Positions 1 to 12,318 of a stretch of 64,000 nt of DNA are shown here, in pieces. The notes beneath the pieces are model-generated. The model made no database searches. It was not told where the DNA came from and saw only the letters and a list, made by a program, of their open reading frames with translations. Positions within the stretch are counted from its first letter, which is position 1; every line of letters begins with the position of its first letter. This DNA is from Buddleja alternifolia (taxonomy: Eukaryota > Streptophyta > Magnoliopsida > Lamiales > Scrophulariaceae), in the NCBI GenBank assembly GCA_019426215.1, contig CM033394.1:1116001-1180000 (forward strand), written 5' to 3'. Position numbers and translations under genes: made by a program.

Positions 1-160
1 ATACACACACACGCACTCGGAGATTTACAGAATTTGTATAGATTCCTTAAAAAACTAAACTTCCATAGAGAAACCCCATCGATAAAAAGGATTTCTACAA
101 TAATTGGAATTCCCTTTTGCCTATTTCTACATGAACAAGGAAATAAACCATTTTTTTCCC

Positions 161-168
161 TATAAATA
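161..168 (+). promoter_or_regulatory. TATA box of the UFD1-like gene
   Basis: The sequence TATAAATA lies about 130 bases upstream of the first ATG of the UFD1-like reading frame, at the usual plant spacing for a leader of about 95-100 nt. A pyrimidine-rich stretch with CA steps near 185-195 could hold the transcription start. Its good position suggests that this intronless copy has a real promoter. Confidence 0.6.
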
Positions 169-291
169 GAACCAAAACCACATTAACTCATTCGCTACTT
201 CATCACTCAATTACACACACAATCTTTTCGCATAGAAAATTTTCTATTACCTTTCTGATCATCACATTCTTCAACAAATTTCTTGGTTGTC

Positions 292-1152
292 ATGGCCGGA
301 TGGGAATCAGATTATACCTATCAACCCGCTCCTCTTTTCGAGCACATATTTATTTGTCGTCCTTTCTCAAAATACAAACATCCTAATCTCGAAAACGGAG
401 ATAAGATCATCATGCCACCCTCATCCCTCTCCCAAATCGTCAAGGTGAGACTCAATTACCCCTTACTTTTCCAAATCGAGAGCTACAACGACGAAATAGT
501 ATCGCACTGCGGCGTGTTGGAATTCGAGGCTGAAGAAGGTTCAATCTACTTGCCAATGTGGATGATGAAGAGTTTGAAGCTACAAGAGGGAGATCTCGCG
601 ATTATACGCAACGCAACTATGTCAAATGGGAGGTACATTAAGCTACAACCTCATACAACCTCGTTTACTGAGGTTTTTTACCCTAGGGCCGTGCTAGAGA
701 AGACGTTGAGGAGTTTCACGTGTCTGACGAGGGGGGACACGATTATGGTAACGCATAACAAGAAGGAATTTTACATCAATGTTTTGGAGGTTAGGCCGCC
801 GGGGGACGCGATTTGCTTGATTGACACGGATTGTGAGGTGGAGTTTGCGACGCCGTTGGATTATAAGGAGCCGGAGGTGGAACGGCCGAAAGCAAAAAAG
901 GTAGATGATGAAAAGAAGATAGCGAAAATTACTCGTGGAGATGAAAAGGGAGGAAAAAAGGAGTTTAGGCCGTTTACGGGGAAGTCATGGCGGCTAGACG
1001 AGGAGGCTGTGGTAAAGCTGAGCTACGCAGCGGTGGTGAAAGGCCTCGCCAAAGTTGTGATTGAGGAGAAGATCAAAGATGATGGAAAAGAGGCAGGAAA
1101 AGAGGAGTTCAAAGCTTTTACAGGGAAGAGTTATTCTCTTGGAGGGTTTTGA
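292..1152 (+). CDS. UFD1-like ubiquitin fusion degradation protein (intronless)
   Basis: This is a single uninterrupted frame of 286 aa. UFD1 pairs with NPL4 as the ubiquitin-binding adaptor of the CDC48/p97 ATPase, which extracts ubiquitinated proteins for the proteasome. Family blocks are clear: GDKIIMPPS near residues 36-44, HCGVLEF near 72-78, LQPHTT near 118-123 and LDYKEPE near 189-195, which together cover the double-psi barrel UFD1 domain. The tail holds two FxxFTGKSxxL-type segments (about 225-235 and 273-283) resembling the CDC48-binding SHP box. The ATG at 292 is chosen because the frame upstream of it has no other ATG. The protein is somewhat shorter and clearly more divergent than typical plant UFD1 (about 310-320 aa). 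Plant UFD1 genes normally have introns, so a retrocopy with its own promoter is possible. An AATAAA lies at 1268-1273. The identity is firm; function is inferred. Confidence 0.9.
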   Translation: MAGWESDYTYQPAPLFEHIFICRPFSKYKHPNLENGDKIIMPPSSLSQIVKVRLNYPLLFQIESYNDEIVSHCGVLEFEAEEGSIYLPMWMMKSLKLQEGDLAIIRNATMSNGRYIKLQPHTTSFTEVFYPRAVLEKTLRSFTCLTRGDTIMVTHNKKEFYINVLEVRPPGDAICLIDTDCEVEFATPLDYKEPEVERPKAKKVDDEKKIAKITRGDEKGGKKEFRPFTGKSWRLDEEAVVKLSYAAVVKGLAKVVIEEKIKDDGKEAGKEEFKAFTGKSYSLGGF

Positions 1153-1358
1153 ATTTGTTTATGCTTCGTTGTTCTTTTTTTAAGTTTTTGGTGTAGTTGA
1201 ATTTAGTTTTTGATTTTGTTTTTTATTTTGTTGGAGGACTTTAGTAATTTGATTTCACTAAGCTCCTAATAAAAAAGTTTGATTGTATTTTAAAGTCAAT
1301 TGATAAGCAATACGAAAGATTTACAATCAATCATGTCATAGATGTTACTGAAACTCGA

Positions 1359-1508
1359 TATGGGATCATATATATGTACACTATGAAACAATTCAGGAAA
1401 AATATTAAATTCCAAAATATGTTGTATTTGATATATGGGATCATATATATGTACACTATGAAACAATTCAGGAAAAATATTAAATTCCAAAATATGTTGT
1501 ATTTGATA
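1359..1508 (+). repeat. Perfect 75-bp tandem duplication
   Basis: Two identical 75-base units abut each other (1359-1433 and 1434-1508), each beginning TATGGGATCATATA and ending GTATTTGATA. I see no differences between them, which suggests a recent local duplication. No gene function is apparent. Confidence 0.9.
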
Positions 1509-2327
1509 GTAGTCTATCTTCACATGTAAGATGAGAAAAACCGTAATAACTTACCAACGAATAAGTTTAGATGAGAAAAACGAAGGAATATCAACATCAA
1601 AAGCAACACTAAATCTATATGAAAAACACCAATATAAATCGAGTTTTCATGATTGTCCCGTAACTGCTTTGCAAGTCGGAGAAAGCTTTCTAAACATGTG
1701 TAAGACAAAGATTCATAGAACACACTTAACGTCTTTATATCTAATGTTTGCATACATCTTACTAGTTGCATGGGTACCGATAATCATTCATCTAGGCCAT
1801 TAAGAACAATGTCAGAACAAATATATCAGCAGAGCCTCCACTGGTTCGGGTAGCTATCAAGGCATCCTCTAGCCCAGCTTCTGACTTTAAGCTAACTCAG
1901 ATTCTCAACGTATTTCCAACCCGGTTCTGATTTGACATTTGATAGCTCTTCTAGCCTCGCTTCAACTTTTGTTGTATTACCGTAACATTGGCTGTTAATC
2001 AAACCCATCTGCATAGAAAACAGAGTATGAAAACCCGAAAACGAACTTCTAGAAGTCGAACTTAGAAAATCAAAACCAATAAAATACAATCCAATTTCAT
2101 CAAAATACAAAAGCAGTATTATCAATTATTGGCCTCCGACCAAACACGCATTCCCTGACATGAAGTTATGAACAACAAGATATATATCAAACACACTTGA
2201 AAAGACAATCACAACATTGTATTGAATATTAACATATCACTCATACCCATTACAAAGAACTGAAGCGCGTCATGCAAGGCCAAACCAATCAAACTATCAC
2301 AATCATTTAAAACTGTCAGGGTTTCGA
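1509..2327. other. Intergenic stretch, no recognised gene
   Basis: Short frames exist on both strands but none resembles a protein family I know. On the minus strand about 2010-1890 could be a small exon (a CAG acceptor is followed by a 40-codon run ending in TAG) downstream of the heat shock factor pseudogene. I cannot assign it. Confidence 0.4.
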
Positions 2328-3104
2328 TTAAAGAAATCCCAACTGATCAACAAGATCTTGCAAATCATCCTCATCCCAATCTTGCGTTTGAGCTGCCAAT
2401 TCTTCCACTTCTACATCCAACGGTTGATCACCCAAAATCTCTTCAACCTCACCACTGGCCATAAGATCATCACATAGAAACTCCTCCCATGCATTCTCCA
2501 CCTTAGGATTCAATACGCTGTCGCTAGGACCGTCCAATTCATCATCCAATGCAACAGAAAACAATGCATCCACCTCCACCTGATCTTCAATCCCACTCAT
2601 AGTCAACCTTCTCTTTTGCCCTATTTCAACACATTTCTTATCGTTCTTCTGTGCATATTTATCAATATATTGCTGAACAAATAATGGGCTTCTAAACGCT
2701 TTAGCAAGAAAACTCATCATTTGTTGTTGTTTTCTCTCTGTCCCTTTTATCCTTTCTTCCATAGCCAAAATTTGCTCCCTCGAGCTCTGCTGCTGTTGTT
2801 TAAGCTTCATAATTTCAGCCGTTAATAAGTTTTTGTCCCTTCTCAATCGTTCGAGCTCTTCTTCCATGCCGTAGTGGCCTATTTCTACACAAGAGCCTCC
2901 ACCTTGTTGAGTCGTTACGCTTTGCATTACGTTCCGCCTCCTTTTGATAGTTTTCAATAGATGCTTTTGTCCTCCCAAAAAGCCCTAGTTGGCAAATTCT
3001 CATCTATCTGAATCCACTTTTCTAAAACCCTGCATATTTTCGATATTTTAGTACTAGTTTAAAACCCGAATCTTTTACACACGTTTTTAGGGAAATTCTT
3101 GTCC

Positions 3105-3830
3105 AAATCGAGTTCAGCCAAACCAACTCATCACAAAGCAGTTGTTACTACATTCGTCTTGTGATTGGTTACTCTTGTCAAACTCAACGTATGATAACTG
3201 TAATTCATGATCAACTTAAGTCGTGTACCATTCGACCCGAGCTAGAATTTCCATAACAAAAGAAACAGATATTATGTTACGGACATGGATGATGTGGCAG
3301 GTGACGGAGATACACGTGGAAGCGGGAAGGACAAGGTGGCGCAAATTCAAGATTACTCAAGGCGCAAGAAGAAAGTGACTGGATGACGTGGCGAGATTGA
3401 TTTTTCTTTAATTATGGTTGCTTAGATAATTCCATGTAATTATTTTAATTCCTTTATTAGAAGTCTAATTGTAGTAGGAGTCTGTAATTGAGGGATTTGG
3501 TTGAGAGGCTAGATATACGCTGTATTGGCAGAAAGACATTATCATTGAATTTATTGAGAATTCGGCTTTAAGCTTGGGCAAGAATTATATTCTTGAGTTG
3601 TGTTTGTTCTTTGCAATTTAAGTGTTAACATATTACTGTCCAGACTGAGATCAGCCACACCAATTAATCACAAAGCAGCTTCTATAATATTTTGCAGCGA
3701 TTGATCATTCTTATCAAACTCTTCACCAATCATATGACAAATGTAATTCAATCGTCACAAGGTTAACTTAAGTTTAGCTGAACTCGGCCTGATGTAGAAT
3801 TTTGCATTAACGGAACAAACAGAGTGAACA
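3105..3830 (+). repeat. Diverged direct repeats flanking the solo LTR
   Basis: The bases at about 3105-3269 (beginning GTCCAAATCGAGTTCAGCC) resemble about 3637-3830 (GTCCAGACTGAGATCAGCC). They share blocks such as ATCACAAAGCAG and TCAAACTC in the same order. This looks like an older tandem duplication of intron sequence, with the LTR inserted between or at the end of the first copy. Confidence 0.7.
3275..3630. mobile_element. Solo LTR in the HSF pseudogene intron
   Basis: A 356-base segment starts TGTTACGG and ends GTTAACA (terminal inverted TGTTA/TAACA). It is flanked on both sides by TATTA (3270-3274 and 3631-3635), a 5-bp target-site duplication. There is no internal retroelement sequence, so this is a solo LTR left by LTR-LTR recombination. 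The family is not assigned. Confidence 0.85.
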
Positions 3831-3899
3831 AGCTATAGCAGTCTCTTCCAGTAACAGCAAACACTTCAGTATCACCATGACTGTAAAATGCAAGCATAG

Positions 3900-5235
3900 G
3901 AGCTTATCAGAATCAATAAAAAAGAAAGAAAAAATGTCGCAAGTATATGATCACAAGACAGTAAATTAGTGAAGAAATCTGGAATTAATTTACCCTATGC
4001 TTGCATCAACAGAATAAATTCCTCAAATTCAAAATAGTAAATTACTGAACTCCCAATTTCAATTGAACACTTTAAAAGTAAAAGAATATAACAAAGAAAC
4101 TTTCATTCATAGTCCATAGGACTTCACGTGTTTCAAATCTAGTCCCATTGGACTTCAAATCGCAATGTTAGCCCCATGAAACTGAAAAAAAGGTTGCACA
4201 TTTGGTCCAGCCATCTATTTTTTGACCCAAAAAAATCCAATGAGACCAAAAATGCAACTTTTTTTCCATACGGCTCTAACGACGCGTTTGTCTCAATCGC
4301 TTTTTTCCATGAACAAATAGACAATTAAGACCAAAAGTACAACTTGTTCAGTCCATAGGACTAAAATTGCAACTTAATCGCGCGAAATCCTATAAGACCA
4401 TAAATGAAATTTTCCCAAACACAAAAACACCCAAAAACATAACTAATCGAACAATCGAAAAAAACCCTAAACGCAAAACCCAAGATTGCTACCGCTAAAA
4501 CATGAAATTGAATCGAATCACACAATCCCACCAAATTAAACGCAGAAAAAATCAAAAAACATGAGATACATATATATACACATAATCGATATTTGAAAAT
4601 ACTTGCATATGTGTCACTTGAGCTGACGAATGAAGCTGGAGAAATTGCTGTGTTTGAAGTATTTGGGAAGCAGAGTGATGGAGAATTCATTGGAATTCCA
4701 CACGATGAAGCTGTTCTTAGCCCTGCTCCATGAAATCACAGCATCCGATGAAGGATCCTCCACCATTTCATATGTCTTGCTCAAGAACGGAGGTGGGCCC
4801 ACCTCATGTAAACCCTCCATCGGCCGCGGAGAATTCGACAACGCCGCCGCAACTCCGCCGCCGCCGGTGATGAAATCCACTTCTATTTCCACTTTCACAC
4901 CCTCCATTTCCTGAAATTTGTAGTTTAATTTACATGTTTTTTTGGGGATTGGTTCTGTGCTTAAAGAATTAAGCTGCTCTAGTGAAGAGTGAGAGATGAG
5001 TGGTTATATATATATATATATATATGGATGTGGAGAGGAACTTATCTGAATCAATAAAAAGAGTCGCTAAAAGTATAAGATCACAAGACTGTTAAATCAG
5101 TATACAAATCTGGACCCAATTTAACCTATGCTTGCATCAACAGATTAAATTCCTCAAATTCAAAACAAAATTGTAAAGTACTAAACTCCCAATTGCAATT
5201 GAACACATTAAAAGTAACAGAATAAATTCACACAG
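3900..5235 (+). repeat. Direct repeat pair: HSF intron and HSF upstream region
   Basis: The bases at about 3900-4095 recur, diverged, at about 5040-5235. Shared blocks include GCTTGCATCAACAGA, TAAATTCCTCAAATTCAAAA and AACTCCCAATT in the same order and orientation. One copy lies in the pseudogene intron and the other just upstream of its first exon, so exon 1 is bracketed by the repeat. A local tandem duplication of the 5' region is the simplest explanation. Confidence 0.7.
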
Positions 5236-5905
5236 TACTACATGTATGGATTTATGATTCTTGAGCAATAAAAAATTACGTGTAATTAACAATTAAAATG
5301 AATATATTTTTTTTTCCAAAAAAAAAAACCATATCATATTGAAAACTCCATGCTATGCTATGCACGGTGAATCAAGTAAACTAATAAAATACAGAAACAA
5401 TATAATTACTTTCTTAAAGATGATAATTTCAATCTTTAATTAGACAAAAATTTAATTAAGACTGAATAAAGATATGTGAACCAACTTAGTAGCGTCTAAA
5501 CAAAGCCATAAATAAAGTAAAATTTCACCATTCAAAGACAATATCAAGGTCCAATATCATCAATGTTCGAAAACACTGTATTTCTATTTTAGTTGACTGT
5601 TAAAAATTATGATGTGTACCTCGTCTGTTTTTCTTTTATATAGATTCTCATATAGTTTACAATGCTTAATCGTACATATAAAAATTTTGCATCTTATATA
5701 ATTACCTTTTTTTACTCATTTAACAATGTAATTAGGTATTTTCCTTATTAAATTTTATGCAATAAACTATAAACTTTATAACTTGAATTATGGAAGAAAA
5801 AAACACACTCCAAAATCCATCTACCAAAACAACCACATCTGTCCTTTTTTGCCCATTGCCAATTCTGCATAAAATGTAAAGGGCATACAAAGGCAAGACT
5901 TTTTA

Positions 5906-5941
<36 letters not shown>
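5236..5941. other. AT-rich intergenic DNA ending in a (TA)n microsatellite
   Basis: No coding potential or recognisable element is seen. The last 31 bases (about 5911-5941) are an uninterrupted TA repeat that directly abuts the 3' end of the neighbouring Helitron, consistent with its AT insertion preference. Confidence 0.6.
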
Positions 5942-5942
<1 letters not shown>

Positions 5943-7624
5943 TAGTTAGCGGGCACCGCGCGATGGTGCCCAGTACAATAGTTTTATGCCTGCAAAGGTT
6001 GAATAGAAGCGTAAATGGCCGTACTACGATATTTTTTATTATTTTTTATCATGTGGTATGATTAAAATTATTAGGCAGACACCAAGGGTGCTCTCCAACT
6101 CTAGATAAACGGCAAAAACCAAATAAATGTTACTGTCTTAATGAAGTTCTATGTGCATTGGTGACACTACGGTGTTCGTTCCTTTTTTTTTTTTCTTCCG
6201 ACATTTTGCTATAAAGTTCCTGCTGCCTACGTTTCGCCGAATTCATTTATGCTCCTTATCACTCAACGTAGTATCATTTGACTTTACCATATATGTTAAA
6301 TCATCCATCACTTTGACTTTTGGCAAAACATATAAGACCTAAATTTAAGGGTAAACATATAAGGTCTATTTTTATTTCACAATTTCAACAGCCCTCAACT
6401 CACACGCACAGACACAATCCTTTTAACACCAAAGCCCACCGACACACATATCACACCAAAATATTTAACTATTCGAAATGAAAAATGAGCATGATTCAAT
6501 TTAATCAACCAGTGATGTCAACGGCTTTTACATCAGGCAGACAACAAACCGAAAATCAAACAAAAGCCAAGATTCAAGTCACCCTGAGAACCTAATCCTT
6601 TTATACGAGACAATGAACAGAGCTTGAAAGTAACAATACACAACTGGGAAACCGCATAACGAAGAAATCTCATGCCCACCGACGCAAATAAGTTTCCATG
6701 TTTGAAAACCAAGTTACGAAATATAAAATCAGCTCTACCACACATGACAACTCATTAACTTAGATAGTTAAAAGCCTAAGAGTCCGATCTTTTTTGGGTA
6801 TTTCTCCACATCTACACTACTGGCACACACAAACACGTGTAGAAAAATTCAATTTTAGCAATCTTTACTAATTTAAGAGCAAACTGCTACACATACGGTG
6901 GTTTCCCAAATTTCACGCCGAACAAGTCATATTATGTGTGTGTCACCGGACCAATAGTACTCCTCCTGAAGAAAATATATCAAATACATACATACGTGCA
7001 GAGAAGCCCAATCCAAACTTTATTCATATCAAATTTTGAGGACAGAATAACTAAATATTTTGAAAACAAAAAATAAAAAACAAATTTCTAATAGAAGAAG
7101 ACACAAAAGCTGCTCAGCCAAAACAGAAAAGAAACAAGTGTAAAACCACAAATTTTTATACAAATTTTTCAGAAAACCCACCTGAACCCCAAACAAAACA
7201 ATAAACCCGAAATCGAATAGAGGAGAAAATTAGAATCACCCGCAAAACCTCAGTCCCAGGGAATAAACAGAAAGTGAAACTAACAATGGGGGGAATCGGA
7301 TAATCAAGAAAACCCAAATTTCACGCTTACCCGATGATAGGAGTCGATATATTTGCATGATCCATGAACTCCGAAGTGTAAGCTGTGGAGCCGATGGTAC
7401 ACAAATCGCTGTGCGATTTTCTCGCAACTTCCAACTCTTCTCTGTCTTTTTGTTTGATGAGCTTCAATGAGAGAAAACAATGAACGTCATTTCCTGAGGG
7501 AGGGTTGTTTTGATAGAAGGAGAAATTAAAACAAAAAAAATGGGGTGGGATCCAGTGTGATCCGAAGTGAAAGGGCACCATGCAACCGGCCTACTAGAGC
7601 TACCAACTCTCGCTCTTATATATA
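5942..7624 (-). mobile_element. Non-autonomous Helitron A
   Basis: Read on the minus strand, the left end is a classic Helitron 3' terminus. A GC-rich hairpin (GGGCACC, 7-base loop, GGTGCCC; plus-strand 5951-5971) is followed a few bases later by CTAG and a host T (5945-5941). The presumed 5' end near 7624 reads TATATAAGAGCGAGAG followed by CACTGGATCCCACCCC about 60 bases in, shared with Helitron B. No Rep/helicase gene is present, so it depends on a partner. About 7330-7560 on the minus strand could be a captured transcribed segment ending in a GT donor, but I do not recognise a gene. The 5' TC terminus is not visible, so the right boundary is approximate. Confidence 0.7.
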
Positions 7625-10463
7625 CTAGTAGGTGCGGCACCGCGCAAGAAGCGGTGATTGGTGCCCTGTAAAAATGATAATAGATGATGATAATCATTAT
7701 ATGTTGTAAGTACTGTAATCCTAAACCAAAATGTAGGAATAATGTATATATGGCTTATATATTTCATGTATGAATAAGAAAAGCAAAGCTTATTTAGTGG
7801 AGTGAAAGGATACAGAATCAATGGAGTTCTTTCATCTTTAACCTGAGAATCCATTATCCTCATGGAGACAAATGATGCATGGTAGTAGGTGTTAGTTAAG
7901 GTATAGCTCCTTGAAACTAATATACAAATTTCAACGCCTACCATCAGGAAGGAATGATGTTTCATCCAACACGAACAACAACAAATACATGGAAAAATAC
8001 TGGGAGAATGTACCGAAAAATCATAAATAAATAGATGGCGAGTTTCCTACAATTATCATTATCTAGTTACAATCTACAAGTTATATGCAGCAAACTCTCA
8101 GATCCTTGAAGTTTAACAAGAATTCAAATCATAACTGAAATGAGCCTTAGATATGATAATTATGAACATTAAACTATATCTAATACATGGCATTAGTAAG
8201 AACAACATGTATTAAGTTAGATGTAATATTGCTGCTTAGCATCAGCTCTCCTCGCGAGGTTCTCACGCGATTCAGGTAACCTCTACTCCAAAAATCCAAC
8301 AACTAAATTTATGCAGTTTCCGATCTCAAGGATAGATTCATCGTAATTGTTATGTCCTACTCAGAATACAAAACTGCCAACCACAAATACCTCACGACCA
8401 CATGATTAAACACTAATTTGAAATAACCACTAAAATCCTCTTGATATACGTTGCACTCTCACATATCAGAATACAAAGTAGAATCTGGTATGGAGATTAC
8501 TGATTTACATACCTATTGGTCATTACTTGTTATTAATCATAATGAGCAATTAAATTCAAGTAAATATAAGTATTGTACGAGAACAAGTTGTCACATTACG
8601 TAAAAACATCTTCAGACTTACAGCATCTCATTTATCTTTCTACAAAGAATTCATTTTTTATAAGAGAATTGAGTAATTGTAATTTTGTAATGGTGGTGAA
8701 GTAGCTGACAAGAAATGAATGATGATGGTTTAACCCAGGCCATGAATACAAATAAAATGACTTGTACATGTAATCAAAGAATAGAGTCGTTGCAAATACA
8801 CAATTTTCACGAGTAACAATCCTACAATCATCAATTTTTTCATGCTCCTGAATCCAATGACACCACCAAAAATTGTCTCGAAAAATCGATAATAATATAT
8901 TTCATCAATCATAAACAACTTCAGAAGCCTGCCTCGGTTGTCAAGAGAAATATTCTTCTTGAACAACATGAAATTGAACTTTCATAGCAACCTCAACAAC
9001 CAAAACTCCAAAACAAATATCTTCATCCCTCTATCAAACGCTAATAAACATTATCTCACACACAAAGTAAAAGCAAAGAAGCAGAATTGCAAAGTAGTCA
9101 AATTCATTGATAAGCTCATAAGCAAAAGAATCATCCATGAAAGGATGCCTCAGCCCCAAACAAATTATAGCAATAATTGAACAATCCAATCACTCTGAAG
9201 AGACCTCTCTCACCATCTCACACCATGAAGTTTACCAGCAGCTCTCTATAGAACATGTATTTATTCCACAAATTGATAGAATTAAAACTTGATATTTTTG
9301 ACATCTAAATCCTATCTTCAAATTAAGAAACCTGACAATAGTATTCCAGTCACAGAAGACGGTTTAAATAATTCCTTAACAAAACAAACCCATTTTATGG
9401 CAGAGAATACAAATTCAAAAATCGAAACTGCATAAACCTTTAACCCACTCTAAACCAACGAAACAAATTCAAAATTTGAAACCAAAGCTTTATTCTATGA
9501 AGCACATTGACTGAACACAAATTAGTTCAAAAGAACCAAAACTAAGTTCATGCTATGAATTTCGCACATATCCTTTCCTGCTAAGCCACTTTTAGCAGAA
9601 AATCAGTTAGTGTTGATGCCGAGCGGGAGCGGAACACATCGACATTACTCATTAAGTAGTTTCTGCGAATTGAAAACCATAACAGAGACTGTATAATTTT
9701 CCGTTCCAAATGAAGGAGAAGGGAAACAATTTACCTAATTTAAGGATAAACACCAGGATCAACACAACTCTCTATTTCTGCGCTCAACCCACTTTCTGAA
9801 ACTGTAATTATATGACGTGACCAGGTAATTCAAACCGTAAATACCAAAATTCAATGCTCAATTAATTATAGAAACAAAGAAATCCCACAATTCAAAATCA
9901 AATCTTACCCATATTCCTTCAGCGGCATGGAAAAATAATCAAACGGCCGGTACAAATTACTCGCAAAAGATGTAATCTGAACTCTTAGCTCTGTTTAAAC
10001 CAAAAGAGAAGCGATTAATATAATGAAATCAGAGAACAACCTGAGCAAATTAAGACAATTAAATTAAAAAAAACTTTATATATGTCGTGTTTGCAGATAC
10101 ACAGCCGCAAAAATCAGAGAACAACCTGAGCAAACACAGATCCTGCATCATAATTAAGAAAACCATAATCTAGTAAAGAACACATAGAAACCATATATCA
10201 GATAAAATCAACAGACACAGAAAAGAGGAAGATACCAAAATCGCAGAGAAAACCACGGAATCTTAAAAACTCAGAAATAAATTTTCCGTCTTTGGAAGCC
10301 AGGCCCGAGCGCTGTGTTGGCCGGAGAGAAAGGAAAGAAAAGAATTAGAAAACGACGTCGTTTTGGAAGAGGCAAAACCAAAAAAAAAATAAAAATTAAA
10401 GGGGTGGGATCCAGTGCTTCGTGCACGCCTACTCTCGCTCTTATATGTATGTATACGTATAGA
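7625..10463 (-). mobile_element. Non-autonomous Helitron B, same family
   Basis: On the minus strand its 3' end is a hairpin (GGGCACC about 7666-7660, GGTGCC 7641-7636) followed by CTAG at 7628-7625. It immediately abuts the 5' end of Helitron A. Its own 5' end lies near 10440-10463 and carries the same AAGAGCGAGAG and CACTGGATCCCACCCC sequence. About 2.8 kb long, it holds no helicase ORF and no gene I recognise. An AAAACGACGTCGTTTT palindrome lies at 10349-10364 near the 5' end. The exact 5' base is uncertain because TC is preceded by T rather than A. Confidence 0.68.
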
Positions 10464-12318
10464 ATATAGAATATGTATAGAATCTAGAATATGTGTAATA
10501 ACTGCAAAAACCGTTGTAACGTGTCATACTTCATTCAAGAGTAATAATTAATAAGAGTGGAATATTCTAAAGGAAATCTAGAAAAAGTTATAGTAACAGA
10601 TTCCATAACTTTAGTTTCTGTCAATACAATAGGGGACATATGATTCATTAATGGAAAAATATATAATATCCAAAGTAACTGTTTGTCATGAATAGGAGAA
10701 ATTGAAATATAATGTTATAAGGAAGAGGGAGTCTGGATTACATGGATATATAAGGAAATATACTAAAAGTATTTTTGATTTACAAAAGAAACATGATCAA
10801 ATATTCTTTTAATTTGGATAGGATTGTGAAAAGATATATAGTAATATATTAAATATTATAAATTTTAGAAAACAAAAAGTCAATTCTAAATTGAATTATA
10901 CATATCCAGAAAAAGTGTTTATAGAAAACTTATCTTTGAACATAAGAAATGAGGTAATTAATATGAATTTAGGCTTAATAATTTATTTGAGACTTATAAT
11001 ATCCTATCTGACTATCTATCTATAATAGTCTATTACTATATATATTTGAAGGGGGGTGTTTGACGTAAATTGGAGTTATTTTGAACAAATTCTGAATTTC
11101 TAGAATTTTGAATATTTTGTATTAATTAGAATTTGTTGATTGCTCACCATTTTGAATGCTAATTAAGTATTAATCCAAATCGCATTGCAATTTACTGTTT
11201 TCAAATCATTAATTACTCTTCTTCCAAAAAAAAAATCATTAATTACTCTTTTATTGAATTAATGGAAATATTGACAATTAGTTATAAGTGGAAAAGTGTG
11301 AAAGTTTCTTAATCTGATTTCTTTTTCCTTTTCAAAAGTCACAAATAAAATATTTTAATCTTTGCCACAAAAACATTTTTATGCATTGACACATTGAGTG
11401 ACACAAATCTTGATTTCATATCATAATCAATTTCTGGTATGTAGGTTTTTACTCTTGAGTTTATTTTATTTACTTTTGTATTTCTTATTTTTATGGTTGT
11501 AGTATTTTTTTTCTTTTATTCATGTTCAAGGTGATCATAATTTTATTTTTATGTTGTTGTATCCTTCCATTTGTTTTTCTTAAATATTTTTAAGTTAATC
11601 ATACATAACTTCGTGTGAACTTTGCTATATCTTTTCTTTTTCTTTTTCTTCTTCCTTTATCTCACTTATTGTCATTTTCATTTATAAATTTCTGTTTTGT
11701 TCTTTAGCTTTGATATATATTCTATAGACTAGCACATATTATCATTTTTATAGTTGTATTTATGCATTTTTCAACATTTAAATTCTCGCACATTTCTAAA
11801 ACAGACACACCTCTTTGATTGGATGCTCATAATATTGATCAGGTAAGTACTTTAATTAATTATGTTATCTGATCATGCATGCCTATCTAATTTCACATAT
11901 TTGGCTGGTGGTCCAGCATAATGATGACTTCTCTTCCAATGAGTATGATATAATTAATGCATAATATTTTATTGCTTGAAGTGGGCCAATGATTATAAGA
12001 AAAGAATAATAAAATTGTACGGTGTGTAACTATCACACTCGTTCGATAATGGAATATGCTCTTCCTTTTTTTTAGTAGCACCACCTTACCAAGGAGGGTG
12101 TTTCTACATCCTTTTCTTATATCATCCAAAAAATAAGTAATTTTAACTCCCTGATAATGAAATCTAGATAAACATATAAAAAATGAATACTAAGTCCCTT
12201 ACAAAATGAGAAAAAAAGATGGAGAGATTAATAAAAACACGCGGATCTTATAGTGTATTGTAAACGCTAGCGTAACATGGGTGTCCATGCAAATAAAGAG
12301 CGTTGTTGAGTTGTACAA
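10464..12318. other. AT-rich intergenic DNA
   Basis: I see no gene, structured RNA or complete element here. The longest minus frame (12129-11893) has no family resemblance and is judged spurious. Confidence 0.5.

Larger units (their letters stand above)
2328..4907 (-). pseudogene. Class A heat shock transcription factor pseudogene
   Basis: Exon 1 (4907-4607) encodes the N-terminus and most of the winged-helix DNA-binding domain, including [12 protein letters not shown] and FSSFIRQL. Exon 2 (3029-2328) holds the rest: a coiled-coil HR-A/B oligomerisation region (EELERLRRDKNLLTAEI), a basic KKCVEIGQKRR nuclear signal, an acidic AHA-like WEEFLCDDL and a C-terminal LVDQLGFL export signal. That order is typical of plant class A factors, near the A2/A6/A7 group. 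Three lesions are visible. At the end of exon 1 four extra bases create a frameshift and a TGA at 4616-4614. Exon 2 has an in-frame TGA (3002-3000) at the position of the conserved Trp of the DBD and a TAG at 2987-2985. The intron donor reads GC instead of GT. The 3' part after 2985 is open for more than 210 codons. A (TA)n tract near 5005-5026 could have been the TATA region. Confidence 0.88.

Noticed and set aside
1296..1523. Minus frame with an internal 25-residue repeat
   Set aside because: The repeat simply reflects the 75-bp tandem duplication; no other coding sign.
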